From Streptomyces varsoviensis (GTDB taxonomy: Bacteria; Actinomycetota; Actinomycetes; Streptomycetales; Streptomycetaceae): a stretch of DNA of 64,000 bases. Position numbers and translations under genes: made by a program. Positions 34,698-42,400 of the stretch are shown one piece after another. The stretch spans positions 124,001 through 188,000 of the forward strand of contig NZ_JOBF01000002.1 in the NCBI RefSeq assembly GCF_000718635.1, in the 5' to 3' direction. Numbering within the stretch: the stretch's first letter is position 1; each line of letters begins with the position of its first letter. Under the pieces are notes generated by a model. That model was not told where the DNA came from, did not search any database, and saw nothing but the letters and a program-made list of their open reading frames with translations.

Positions 34698-35432
34698 ATG
34701 GGGACAGCGGTGCCGGGGGCCGAAGCCGTCATACGGGTGTTCCTGCTGGACGACCACGAAGTGGTGCGCCGAGGGATTCGTGAACTGCTGGACGGCGAAG
34801 AGGACATCGAGGTCGTCGGGGAGGCCGCGGACAGTAGGGAGGCGCTCGCTCGTGCCCCGGCTGTACGGCCGCACGTGGCGGTGCTCGACGTTCGGCTCGG
34901 CTCTCCGGCGGCGGGCGGCGACCACGGCGGCATCGAGGTGTGCCGGGAGCTGCGGGCCCGGCTGCCCGAGCTGGCCTGCCTGATGCTGACGTCCTTCGAT
35001 GACGATGAGGCCCTCTTCGACGCCATCATGGCGGGAGCGGCTGGGTACGTCCTCAAACAGATCAGAGGATCCGACCTGGTCGCCGCGGTCCGCACGGTGG
35101 CGGTCGGCCGTTCCTTGCTCGATCCGGGCGCGACGGCGCGGGTCATGGCCCGCGTGCGCGCACAGGAAGAACAGGCGGAACGCGGGGAGATGGGAGACGG
35201 CGGCGCGGGGCCGCCGGAGCTGGCCCGGCTCTCGCCGCGGGAGCGGGAGATCCTGGAGCTCGTCGGCGAGGGGCTGACCAACCGGCAGATCGCACAGCGG
35301 CTCTTCCTCGCGGAGAAGACCGTGAAGAATCGCATCTCGGCGATCCTCGGCAAGCTGGGGGTCGGCCGCCGTGTCCAGGCCGCTGTGCTCGCCGAACGCG
35401 TCCGCGAACGGGAGGAGCCCCACGGAGCTTAG
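34698..35432 (+). CDS. osdR: NarL/LuxR-type response regulator, DevR/DosR (OsdR) orthologue
   Basis: The 244-residue protein has a receiver domain (residues 12-135) with the phosphoacceptor Asp64 in VAVLDVRLG, conserved Thr/Ser in LMLTSFDDDEA and Lys in GYVLKQIRG. The C-terminal LuxR helix-turn-helix (about 170-235) reads LSPREREILELVGEGLTNRQ, IAQRLFLAEKTVKNR. FLAEKTVKN and the sequence around the Asp agree with M. tuberculosis DosR and with OsdR of S. coelicolor. The receiver has a short extra Gly-rich loop after Asp64. ATG 34698 is inferred from GGAGGGG ten bases upstream. It presumably binds the palindromes found through the island. Confidence 0.9.
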   Translation: MGTAVPGAEAVIRVFLLDDHEVVRRGIRELLDGEEDIEVVGEAADSREALARAPAVRPHVAVLDVRLGSPAAGGDHGGIEVCRELRARLPELACLMLTSFDDDEALFDAIMAGAAGYVLKQIRGSDLVAAVRTVAVGRSLLDPGATARVMARVRAQEEQAERGEMGDGGAGPPELARLSPREREILELVGEGLTNRQIAQRLFLAEKTVKNRISAILGKLGVGRRVQAAVLAERVREREEPHGA

Positions 35433-35608
35433 GGCGCTTCTGACGGGTCTCCGCGGCGTCACGACGTCCGGCACGCACTCTCGCCGCACCGGCCGAAAGC
35501 CCAAGTACGTCCAGTATGCGGGCCTCCGGCCGGCACGCCGAGAGCACGCACCGGACGTCGCTCCTCCACCCACGGAGATCCATCAGAAACGCTCTGGCCG
35601 GAGGGGGC

Positions 35609-37324
35609 TTACGCGCTTGGCGACGGCACGCGCCATATCAACCGCGTTCCGCCGTCCGCGAGGGTCTGCGTCTCCAGGGTTCCGCCGAGGAGCTCCGCTC
35701 GCGTGCGCATATTGGTCAGACCGCCGCCGGGCGGGCTGCCGCCCAGGCCGACGCCGTCGTCGGTCACGGTCAGCACCGTCTCGTCGCCGGCGGCCAGGAC
35801 GACGTCGACCCTGTGGGCGTGGGCGTGGCGGGCGGTGTTGCTGAGCGACTCCGCGAGCACCGCGAGGAGATGTTCCGCGGTGCTCTCTGGTACGTCGGTG
35901 TCCAGGGGGCCGTCCATGCGCAGAGAGGGCGTGAAGCCGAGCGGCTCGCCGGCTGCCGCGACGGTGTCGACAACGCGGCGGCGCAGGCTCCTCGCCCCGG
36001 CGTGGCCGATGTCCGTACGGAGGGCGAAGATGGTAGTGCGAATGATCTTGATGGTTTCGTCGAGGTCGTCCACGGCCCGCTCGACGCGTTCCGCCGCCTC
36101 CGGGTTTTCGATGAGCCGGCCGGCGCTCTGCAGCGTCATGCCGGTGGCGAACAGCCGCTGGATCGCGAGGTCGTGCAGGTCACGGGCGATTCGATCACGG
36201 TCGCGCAACAAGGCGAGCTGCTCGGACTCGCGCCGGTGCCGCCCGAGTTCGAGGGCGAGGGCCGCCTGGGCGGCGAAACCGGAGAGGAGCTCGATGTCGC
36301 TGTCGTCGAATACCGGCCGTCCCGCCACCCGGCTCAGCCGTAGCGCGCCCGATACCTGGTCCTCCACCAGCAGCGGCATGGCCACGGTAGGCCCGTGCGG
36401 CGGATCGATATCGGGGATGGCGTGGGCCCGCGGGTCCGTGCGCACGTCGGACGTGACCGCTGGTTTCCCCGTACGGGCCGCCACCCCCGCCAAAGAGCCC
36501 AACGCCGGGACGAGGCGCCCCCGCAGCGCGTCGGCGCTCCGGCCGTGCGCCACCTCGACGCGGAGATCACCCGTGTCGCGTACCGGGAGCAGAACCGCCG
36601 CGGAGTCGGCCTCGGCGACCTCCAGGGCGCGCCGTGCGACAAGGCTGAGGACGTCGTCCGAGCCGGTACCGGACAACAGGCTGCGGGCGATCTCGCCAAG
36701 GGATTCGAGGCGCCGTTCCCGGCGGAGGCTTTCCCGGTAGAGGCGGGCGTTGTCGATGGCGACGCCCGCCGCGACGGCGAGGGTGCTCAGCATGGCCTCG
36801 TCGTCGGCGTCGAACGGAACGCCGCCGTGCTTCTGGGTGAGATAGAGGTTGCCGAAGACCTTCTCGCGGACACGGATCGGTACGCCGAGGAATGTGCGCA
36901 TCGGCGGATGGTGCTCGGGAAATCCGTAGCTTGAGGGGTGCTCTGTCAGGTCGGCCAGGCGCAGCGCTTCGGGGTGCCGGATCAGCTCGCCCAGAATGCT
37001 GTGACCCGATGGCAACGGCCCTATCTTGGCGGCGAGTTCGGGAGATATGCCGACGGGCAGGAAATCTGACAGGCTGTGCTTCTCGCCGACCACCCCCAGC
37101 GCGCCGTACTCGGCGCCCACCAGTACCACGGCCGCCTCGACGATGCGCCGCAGCACCTGGTTCAGGTCGAGTTCGCGGCCGACGCTCAGCACCGCCTCCA
37201 GCAGCCCGTGCATGCGGCTCTGAACACCCCGTGCCACGTCCAGGCGGCTCTGGAGCTCCGCCAGCAGCCGGTCCAGCCGCAGTCGCGGCAGCGCGGACGC
37301 GGCCTCGTCCGGTGAGTCCGGCAT
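35609..37324 (-). CDS. osdK: GAF-domain sensor histidine kinase, DevS/DosT (OsdK) type
   Basis: The 571-residue kinase has two GAF domains (about residues 55-200 and 225-370), a HisKA_3 dimerisation helix with phospho-acceptor His384 (RIARDLHDLAIQRLFATG) and a HATPase domain (LAESLSNTARHAHAHRV, VTDDGVGLGG, GGLTNMRTRAELLGG). No membrane span is present. GAF 1 has HHPPMRTFLGVPIRV with His138/His139; DevS and DosT bind haem through a His in this motif, so an O2/NO/CO or redox sensor is likely. It is convergent with the regulator gene, not in one operon. GGGAGGG precedes the ATG. Confidence 0.9.
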   Translation of the reverse strand: MPDSPDEAASALPRLRLDRLLAELQSRLDVARGVQSRMHGLLEAVLSVGRELDLNQVLRRIVEAAVVLVGAEYGALGVVGEKHSLSDFLPVGISPELAAKIGPLPSGHSILGELIRHPEALRLADLTEHPSSYGFPEHHPPMRTFLGVPIRVREKVFGNLYLTQKHGGVPFDADDEAMLSTLAVAAGVAIDNARLYRESLRRERRLESLGEIARSLLSGTGSDDVLSLVARRALEVAEADSAAVLLPVRDTGDLRVEVAHGRSADALRGRLVPALGSLAGVAARTGKPAVTSDVRTDPRAHAIPDIDPPHGPTVAMPLLVEDQVSGALRLSRVAGRPVFDDSDIELLSGFAAQAALALELGRHRRESEQLALLRDRDRIARDLHDLAIQRLFATGMTLQSAGRLIENPEAAERVERAVDDLDETIKIIRTTIFALRTDIGHAGARSLRRRVVDTVAAAGEPLGFTPSLRMDGPLDTDVPESTAEHLLAVLAESLSNTARHAHAHRVDVVLAAGDETVLTVTDDGVGLGGSPPGGGLTNMRTRAELLGGTLETQTLADGGTRLIWRVPSPSA

Positions 37325-37436
37325 GGCACCCTCCCGCCCCGAATCACCCCGCGGCGCAGCCTAGCCGGGAGCGGGGCAGCGCGGGAGCGCCCGCGGGAGG
37401 AGCGAGACGGGAAGCCGCTGGTTCCGGCCAGCCCCT

Positions 37437-38306
37437 TCAGGCGTGCGGCACCACGGCGACCGGGCACGGCGCGTGGTGCAGCACGGCGTGCCCGACGAGG
37501 CCGAGCTGCAGTCCGTACCACGCGCGTCGGCGCAGCGCGCCGACCACGATCAGGTCGGCCGAGGCGGCGGCCGTCAGCAGCGCCTCGCGGGCGGAGCTCT
37601 CGATGGGGCTGCTGACCAGCGGCACCTTCGGGTGGGCCGCGAGCGCGCCGCGCAGTTCGGAGTCCAGCAGGGCCTGTGCCCGCCGCTCGTGCTCCGCGCG
37701 CCGGCCGCCGTGCGGCCCGTGCTCCTCCGGTACGTCCTCGCCCGCGCACCGCCACGCGTGCACGGCCGCGACCTCGCACCGGCGCAGCTCCGCCTCGGCG
37801 AAGGCGAATTCCACCGTCGCTTCCGCCGGCCGTTCCCCCACGCCCACGACGACCCGCCCCAGCGCCCCGCCGATGTTCTCCGGCCGGCCCCGGACCACGA
37901 TCACCGGACAGGTCGCGCGTGCCGCGAGCGCCAGGCTCACCGAGCCCAGCAGGGCCGAGACGAGCCCACCCCGCCCCCGGCACCCGACCACGACGAACGC
38001 GGCGTCCTCGGACTGGGCCAGCAGCGTTGTCACGGGGTCCGCCGAAGCGACGTGGGTCAGCACCTTGAGTCCGGGCGCCCGCCGGACGGCGCGCTCGGCG
38101 CCCGCGGCCGTGATCGTCTCTTGGGCCTCCCGATCCGTGGGGCCCTCCGGTGACCCCGCCAGGGACAACCCTCCGTATGGCTCCCAGAGCGAGGCATGCA
38201 CGACGCGGAGCGGCAGACCGCGGCGGACTGCCGCGTCGGTCGCCCAGTCCACCGCGTCGAGGCTCGCCCGCGAGCCGTCGATCCCCGCCACCACGGGCAG
38301 TTCCAT
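37437..38306 (-). CDS. Tandem-domain universal stress protein
   Basis: A 289-residue protein with two UspA domains. The first begins VVAGIDGSRASLDAVDWATD and has the ATP-binding signature GCRGRGGLVSALLGSVSLAL followed by CPVIVV. The second ends GALRRRAWYGLQLGLVGHAV, CPVAVVPHA, with a poorer match to the Gly-rich signature. Tandem USPs of this kind (Rv2623-like) bind ATP and slow growth in mycobacteria. ATG 38306 is used. The 440-base gap to the divergent USP gene contains three regulatory palindromes. Confidence 0.93.
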   Translation of the reverse strand: MELPVVAGIDGSRASLDAVDWATDAAVRRGLPLRVVHASLWEPYGGLSLAGSPEGPTDREAQETITAAGAERAVRRAPGLKVLTHVASADPVTTLLAQSEDAAFVVVGCRGRGGLVSALLGSVSLALAARATCPVIVVRGRPENIGGALGRVVVGVGERPAEATVEFAFAEAELRRCEVAAVHAWRCAGEDVPEEHGPHGGRRAEHERRAQALLDSELRGALAAHPKVPLVSSPIESSAREALLTAAASADLIVVGALRRRAWYGLQLGLVGHAVLHHAPCPVAVVPHA

Positions 38307-38371
38307 CGCGTCCTCCGCCCTCCGACTCCGGTCGTCCTCACCACGTTCGATGCCGCGCGCGAAACCGAGGA

Positions 38372-38470
38372 GGGGCGAATCGGCCCCTTCCGGGGCCGTT
38401 CGGCCCCCGACGCCGCGCCCATGGAAGTCGACGACCGCCCCTGATGACGCCCGCACGGGCCGTATGGCCC
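38372..38470. promoter_or_regulatory. Three OsdR/DevR-type sites between divergent USP genes
   Basis: GGGGCGAATCGGCCCC (38372-38387), GGGGCCGTTCGGCCCC (38392-38407, perfect core) and GGGCCGTATGGCCC (38457-38470) lie between two divergent usp genes. The first two are 20 bp apart, two helical turns, as for paired DevR boxes. The nearest start is 66 bp away on the left. Confidence 0.65.
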
Positions 38471-38747
38471 CTGGGAGGCCGGCCCGGAGCGACGGACGCT
38501 GAGGACAGGGCCCGCCGGCGCTATGCGGGGGCCGTGATGACCATCGGCCGCCAGTCGGAAGGCGGGAGCCCGGACGGCTGCTGGGGCGGCTTCGGCCGGC
38601 CTGTGTCCCGCCGGAGATCGCCGGACCCGGCCGGCCCGGCTGGGCCCCGCTGGACGTCCGAACCGACTGTTTCCGCACGCGGACCGCGGCCCTTGGGCGT
38701 AGTGCCTGCGTGACCTTTGAGATGAGCGAACTCGGGAGGAGAGCCCC

Positions 38748-39668
38748 ATGACACAGGCGCACTTTCGCCGGCGCGGTCGGGTGGTGGTCGGATTCGACGG
38801 CTCCGACCCCGCGGTACGGGCTCTGGACCATGCCGCCGGGGAAGCCGTCCGCCGGGAGGCTTCGTTGGAGATCGTGTGCGGCTGGCCCTGGGGCGTGCAC
38901 CCTGCGCCGGACTTCGGCCTGGCCGAGGGGGGCGGCGCTGATGACGCGGCGGAAGGGCCGGGGAACTCGCTCTACGGCCGGGCACGGCGTGCCATGGATC
39001 TGGCCACCGAACGCGTCCGAACCCGCTTCCCGCACCTGGCCGTGACCCCTGCGCTCACCACCGAATCCGCCGCACACGCTCTGCTGCGCTGCGGGAGGAG
39101 CGCCGCCCTCACCGTGGTGGGCACGCGCGGCCACGGCGGCTTCACCGGACTGCTGCTCGGCTCCGTCAGTCTGCGCGTCGCGGCGCACTGCACGGGCCCC
39201 TTGACGGTGGTGCGCGGCACCGCCGACGCCGAGCACGGCACCGTTCTCGTCGGTCTCGCGTCCGACGCCGACGCCGACGCGCTGAGGTTCGCCTTCGAGG
39301 AAGCGGAGCGCCGCGGGGCCGGGCTGAGGGTGCTGCACGCGTGGCACTTCCCGGCGGCGCCGACCGGCGGGCCCCCGTCCCTGGACCACTCGTCCTGGGA
39401 GGATGTGGCAGCGCTGCGCAAGGCCGCCGAAGCCGTCCCGCGCTACGCGGCGGCGCCGTTGCGCGATGCCTTTCCCGGCGTCGACGTCCGAACCGATGTC
39501 GTCTGCCAGAGCGCGGGCCACGCGCTCGTCGAAGCGAGCCTGGACGCCGATGTGATCGTGCTGGCCGCTCACCGCCGACCGCGCCGCATGGGGCTGCAGT
39601 TGGGGCCGGTCACCCACGCGCTGCTCCATCACGCCCACTGCCCCGTCTCCCTCGTCCCCACCGACTGA
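38748..39668 (+). CDS. Tandem-domain universal stress protein
   Basis: The 306-residue protein repeats the UspA fold twice: VVVGFDGSDPAVRALDHAAG starts the first domain, whose ATP signature is GTRGHGGFTGLLLGSVSLRV; the second starts GTVLVGLASDADADALRFAF and ends LAAHRRPRRMGLQLGPVTHA, CPVSLVPTD. Ribosome binding site GGGAGGAGAG. It is followed at 19 bases by the CBS/BON gene, so both are likely co-transcribed. It belongs with the USPs of the dormancy regulon. Confidence 0.93.
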   Translation: MTQAHFRRRGRVVVGFDGSDPAVRALDHAAGEAVRREASLEIVCGWPWGVHPAPDFGLAEGGGADDAAEGPGNSLYGRARRAMDLATERVRTRFPHLAVTPALTTESAAHALLRCGRSAALTVVGTRGHGGFTGLLLGSVSLRVAAHCTGPLTVVRGTADAEHGTVLVGLASDADADALRFAFEEAERRGAGLRVLHAWHFPAAPTGGPPSLDHSSWEDVAALRKAAEAVPRYAAAPLRDAFPGVDVRTDVVCQSAGHALVEASLDADVIVLAAHRRPRRMGLQLGPVTHALLHHAHCPVSLVPTD

Positions 39669-39687
39669 CGCAACGAGGAGCGCCGAG

Positions 39688-40413
39688 ATGAAGCACCGTC
39701 TGATCGGCCAGGTCATGACCCGGGACGTCATCAAGGCCGGGTACGGAACGGCCTTCAAGAGGATCGCCGAATCCCTGGGCCGGTACGGCATCAGCGGCCT
39801 GCCCGTCGTGGACGACGACGGGCAGGTGCTGGGCGTGGTCTCCGAAACCGATCTCATGCTGCACCAGTCCGCTCGGAGCGACGCCCACCGCCCCTGGTAT
39901 GCCAGGGCGCACGTCACCCGGAGCGGCCGGGCGGCCCGCGAGAAGGCCCGGGCCCGCACAGCGGGACAGCTGATGTCGACGCCGGCCGTCACCGTCGGCC
40001 CGCACGAGACCGTCGTCGCCGCCGCCCGGCTCATGGCCGCCCGCCGCGTCGAGCGGCTGCCCGTCGTCGACGACGGGGGCCATCTGGTGGGCATCGTCAC
40101 GAGGGGCGGTCTGCTGAGCGTCTTCCGCCGGCCCGACGCCGAGATCCGCGGGGAGGTGATAGAGGAGGTGCTGGTCCGCACCCTGTGGCTGGCCCCGCGG
40201 GCCATCGGCGTCGACGTGCACCAGGGAGTGGTCGTCCTCTCCGGCACAGTCCAGCGGCGCAGCGAGGCAGCGCTCGCGGTCCGCCTCGCCGGACGGGTGG
40301 ACGGAGTGGTGAGCGTAGTCGACCAGCTCGGCTATCAGGAGGACGATTCCCATCTGCGTCCGTCCGAGCAGGCCCTGCGCGGCATCACGGAGGAATGGAT
40401 CCGCAAACTCTGA
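39688..40413 (+). CDS. CBS-domain-pair protein with C-terminal BON domain
   Basis: A 241-residue protein. The two CBS motifs start VMTRDVIKAGYGTAFKRIAE and LMSTPAVTVGPHETVVAAAR, with GISGLPVVDDDGQVLGVVSE and RVERLPVVDDGGHLVGIVTR as their second halves. They are separated by a basic linker. Residues 155-215 form a BON domain (VRTLWLAPRAIGVDVHQGVV, LSGTV). CBS pairs bind adenosyl ligands; mycobacterial Hrp1, a DosR-regulon product, is a CBS-only relative. The CBS/BON form is common in Streptomyces. It is 77% or so similar by eye to the product at 53652-54380, clearly a paralogue. Confidence 0.9.
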   Translation: MKHRLIGQVMTRDVIKAGYGTAFKRIAESLGRYGISGLPVVDDDGQVLGVVSETDLMLHQSARSDAHRPWYARAHVTRSGRAAREKARARTAGQLMSTPAVTVGPHETVVAAARLMAARRVERLPVVDDGGHLVGIVTRGGLLSVFRRPDAEIRGEVIEEVLVRTLWLAPRAIGVDVHQGVVVLSGTVQRRSEAALAVRLAGRVDGVVSVVDQLGYQEDDSHLRPSEQALRGITEEWIRKL

Positions 40414-40622
40414 ACGGCAGCACCCACTCGGTGAGCACGAAGGGGGCGGCCGTGCTCGCGTACGGCACGAGGCACGGTTCCCCCGGCGCCGCCCGGGCGG
40501 GACCGGCCGTCGGCTCGTTCCGTCCCCGTCCGGCCCGAGCGGCCGGCGGCACCGCCACCGGACGGTCCGGGCGGCCCGGACGGCGGAGAACGCGACGGAC
40601 GGCGCAGAAGCCGCCGCGGAGG

Positions 40623-41099
40623 TCAGCGCGGCAGACCGCTGCCGTACGGTCCGTAGAGGTCGAGTAACCGGACGCGGGCCTGCTCCAGCCGGTGCCCGAT
40701 CACCTCGGCACACGCGAGCACGAAGACGTACCCGAACTCGGGGTTCTCACGGCAGACTGCCCGTACGGCCGCGGCGTCGAACTCCCAGGCCCGCACCGGG
40801 CTCTGCCTCTCCGCCCCAAGGTGCCAGGCGCGTGGCGGGAAGAGCCAGGACCAGCCCACCAGGTCCCCCTGCCCGAGCGTCTCGATCACAGCGGACCGGC
40901 GGCCGGGGACGTGCAGGTCCAGGTTCACACCGCCGGAGCGAATGATCCAGAACCGGTCGGCGCTGCAGTGCTCCTCGAACATACGCGCCCCGGCGGGGAA
41001 GGACACTTCACGCGCCAAAGCCATCAACCGGTCGTGGTGTTCGTCGGACAGGGCACCGAGCCGCCCGGTCATGGTCCTGAGTCCGGTCCTGCTCTTCAT
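40623..41099 (-). CDS. Stand-alone cyclic-nucleotide-binding-domain protein
   Basis: A 158-residue protein with the Crp-type beta-roll: VSFPAGARMFEEHCSADRFW, IIRSGGVNLDLHVPGRRSAV, ETLGQGDLVGWSWLFPP. The usual phosphate-binding cassette is divergent (GWSWLFPPRAWHLGAE), so cAMP binding is doubtful. There is no DNA-binding domain; the chain ends shortly after the C-helix. Such lone domains could modulate another protein. GGTGACC follows a ribosome site before the ATG, and a DevR-like box lies 77 bp upstream. Confidence 0.85.
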   Translation of the reverse strand: MKSRTGLRTMTGRLGALSDEHHDRLMALAREVSFPAGARMFEEHCSADRFWIIRSGGVNLDLHVPGRRSAVIETLGQGDLVGWSWLFPPRAWHLGAERQSPVRAWEFDAAAVRAVCRENPEFGYVFVLACAEVIGHRLEQARVRLLDLYGPYGSGLPR

Positions 41100-41175
41100 G
41101 GGGTCACCTCCGTGGACGGTGCGCGGGGAGGCCAGCGGGCTTCCTCCCGCCCGCCGACGTCCGCGGCTTCATCGT

Positions 41176-41189
41176 CGGCCGGAAGTCCC
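41176..41189 (-). promoter_or_regulatory. DevR/DosR-like box before the cNMP-domain gene
   Basis: Read on the minus strand, the sequence is GGGACTTCCGGCCG, 12 of 14 positions of the mycobacterial DosR box GGGACTTTCGGCCC. It stands 77 bp before the ATG at 41099. Confidence 0.5.
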
Positions 41190-41194
41190 TGTCC

Positions 41195-41220
41195 GGGCAG
41201 GGGCCGAAGAGCCCCTGCCC
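41195..41220. terminator. Perfect 10-bp hairpin, terminator or operator
   Basis: GGGCAGGGGC and GCCCCTGCCC flank the loop CGAAGA and pair perfectly. It lies downstream of the gene ending at 41398 and upstream of the gene starting at 41099, both leftward. No U-tract follows, so termination is possible but not certain. The core GGGCCGAAGAGCCC also matches the island palindrome at 12 of 14 positions. Confidence 0.45.
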
Positions 41221-41397
41221 GGGACCGCTCGGTGCACCGAAGGCCCTGCCCGGAGCGGGGCCGCTCGACGCCTCCCCCGCTGCCTTCACCGGCTGCGAAC
41301 GGTCGCTCGCGACCTACGGACGTACCGCCCTCGAACAGGCGGAGAGGTTGCGACTTGAGCACGGGCCCCCAGCCCGACAGGGTGCGGATCGGCGGCA

Positions 41398-41937
41398 TCA
41401 TATTTCCAGACCCATTTGCTTTTTCAGTCTGGGGAGCCATTCATCCATGCGGAGCCGCATCTCTCTTGCCAGAGAGGACAGCCGCTCGGCGTCGTCTGCC
41501 ATACCCCGCTGTCGGATCGGATTATCGCGTACCTGAATCTCCGCTTGATCGAATGACGTAAGGCAATGATCCACCTCGTCGAGTAGCCGGAGAATTCCTT
41601 CCAGCTCGCTGGCGTACCTGCCGATCACCACACGGTGTTCACGCACCTTGTTCTCGAATTGCTTCGAGAGGCTCGGCTCACTGAAATCCGGCGAACTCGA
41701 TGCCGCGACACGGCTCAACCGGGCGTTGGCATCAGCGATGATGGAACGAATCTCCGACAGGGCCATCCAGCACGCCCGTGACGCCGCGGTGAAACCCGCG
41801 TTCATTTCGATGTCCTTGACGTGTTTCGCGTTGTCCCTGGCCATCTTGAGCTGGAATCGATTGGTGCTGAGCACCCCCACCAGGGTGAGCAAGCCGACGA
41901 TCACTGTCCCGAATGTTATGAGGACGTCACTGCCCAT
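41398..41937 (-). CDS. Membrane-anchored coiled-coil hypothetical protein
   Basis: A 179-residue protein with one N-terminal span (VLITFGTVIVGLLTLVGVLS) followed by charged helices (NRFQLKMARDNAKHVKDIEM, ADDAERLSSLAREMRLRMDE) that suggest a cytoplasmic coiled coil. The gene is clearly less GC-rich in third positions than its neighbours, so it may be a later arrival. No family is recognised. The position within the stress island may be accidental. Confidence 0.7.
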   Translation of the reverse strand: MGSDVLITFGTVIVGLLTLVGVLSTNRFQLKMARDNAKHVKDIEMNAGFTAASRACWMALSEIRSIIADANARLSRVAASSSPDFSEPSLSKQFENKVREHRVVIGRYASELEGILRLLDEVDHCLTSFDQAEIQVRDNPIRQRGMADDAERLSSLAREMRLRMDEWLPRLKKQMGLEI

Positions 41938-42400
41938 GACAGAAGGTGTACCAGGCCACAGGAGGCATGAGGCGGTGAACCGGTGAAGACCTCAACGTGT
42001 TTCGGTCGACCCGTTCTTCGGCTTGGCCGACGCGACTGGGGCAGAGGCCGGCCGTGGCCCAGGAGCCATCGACGGTTCGGCCCTCCAGCAGACGGACGGC
42101 GGGACCGGCAGGGGCCGAAGGGCCCCGGGACGGGGCGAACCGCCCATGCCGCCCGCGCGCCAGGGGTGCGAAGGTGGCTGTACGGCCCCGCGCTGGACCG
42201 CCACTTGTCGCAGTCACAGAGTGGCCGCGTGGTCGGGTACGCAGGACTGCGTCTCACGCGGTGGCCGGTGATAGTCCGTGGCGGCCTTTGCGCGGAGCGG
42301 GAGTTCCAGGGCGGGCGGCGGCTTCACGTCCGATGGCGCTGTGCTTCCCGGCCGCCGCATCACGCCCTTCGAAGACCACAACGACGTCATGGAGGCAGCC
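41938..42400. other. Intergenic region with regulatory palindromes before phosphoketolase
   Basis: No gene is supported in these 460 bases. They separate the leftward coiled-coil gene from the rightward phosphoketolase operon. Two island-type palindromes occur at 42111-42145. The last 100 bases lie in the phosphoketolase frame but before the best start. Confidence 0.5.
42111..42145. promoter_or_regulatory. Paired OsdR/DevR-type sites upstream of phosphoketolase
   Basis: GGGGCCGAAGGGCCCC (42111-42126; 13 of 14 core positions) and GGGGCGAACCGCCC (42132-42145; 12 of 14) are about 20 bp apart centre to centre. They are 256 bp before the chosen start of the phosphoketolase gene, further away than the other sites. 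Confidence 0.5.

Noticed and set aside
37437..40247. A 936-codon minus-strand frame that runs through two usp genes and part of a CBS gene
   Set aside because: Only its last 289 codons (37437-38306) are protein-like; the rest is antisense to the plus-strand usp and CBS genes, which have their own starts and motifs.
41195..41220. Hairpin considered as a clear intrinsic terminator
   Set aside because: The stem is perfect but no T-run follows on either strand and it overlaps a regulon-like palindrome; recorded with low confidence only.
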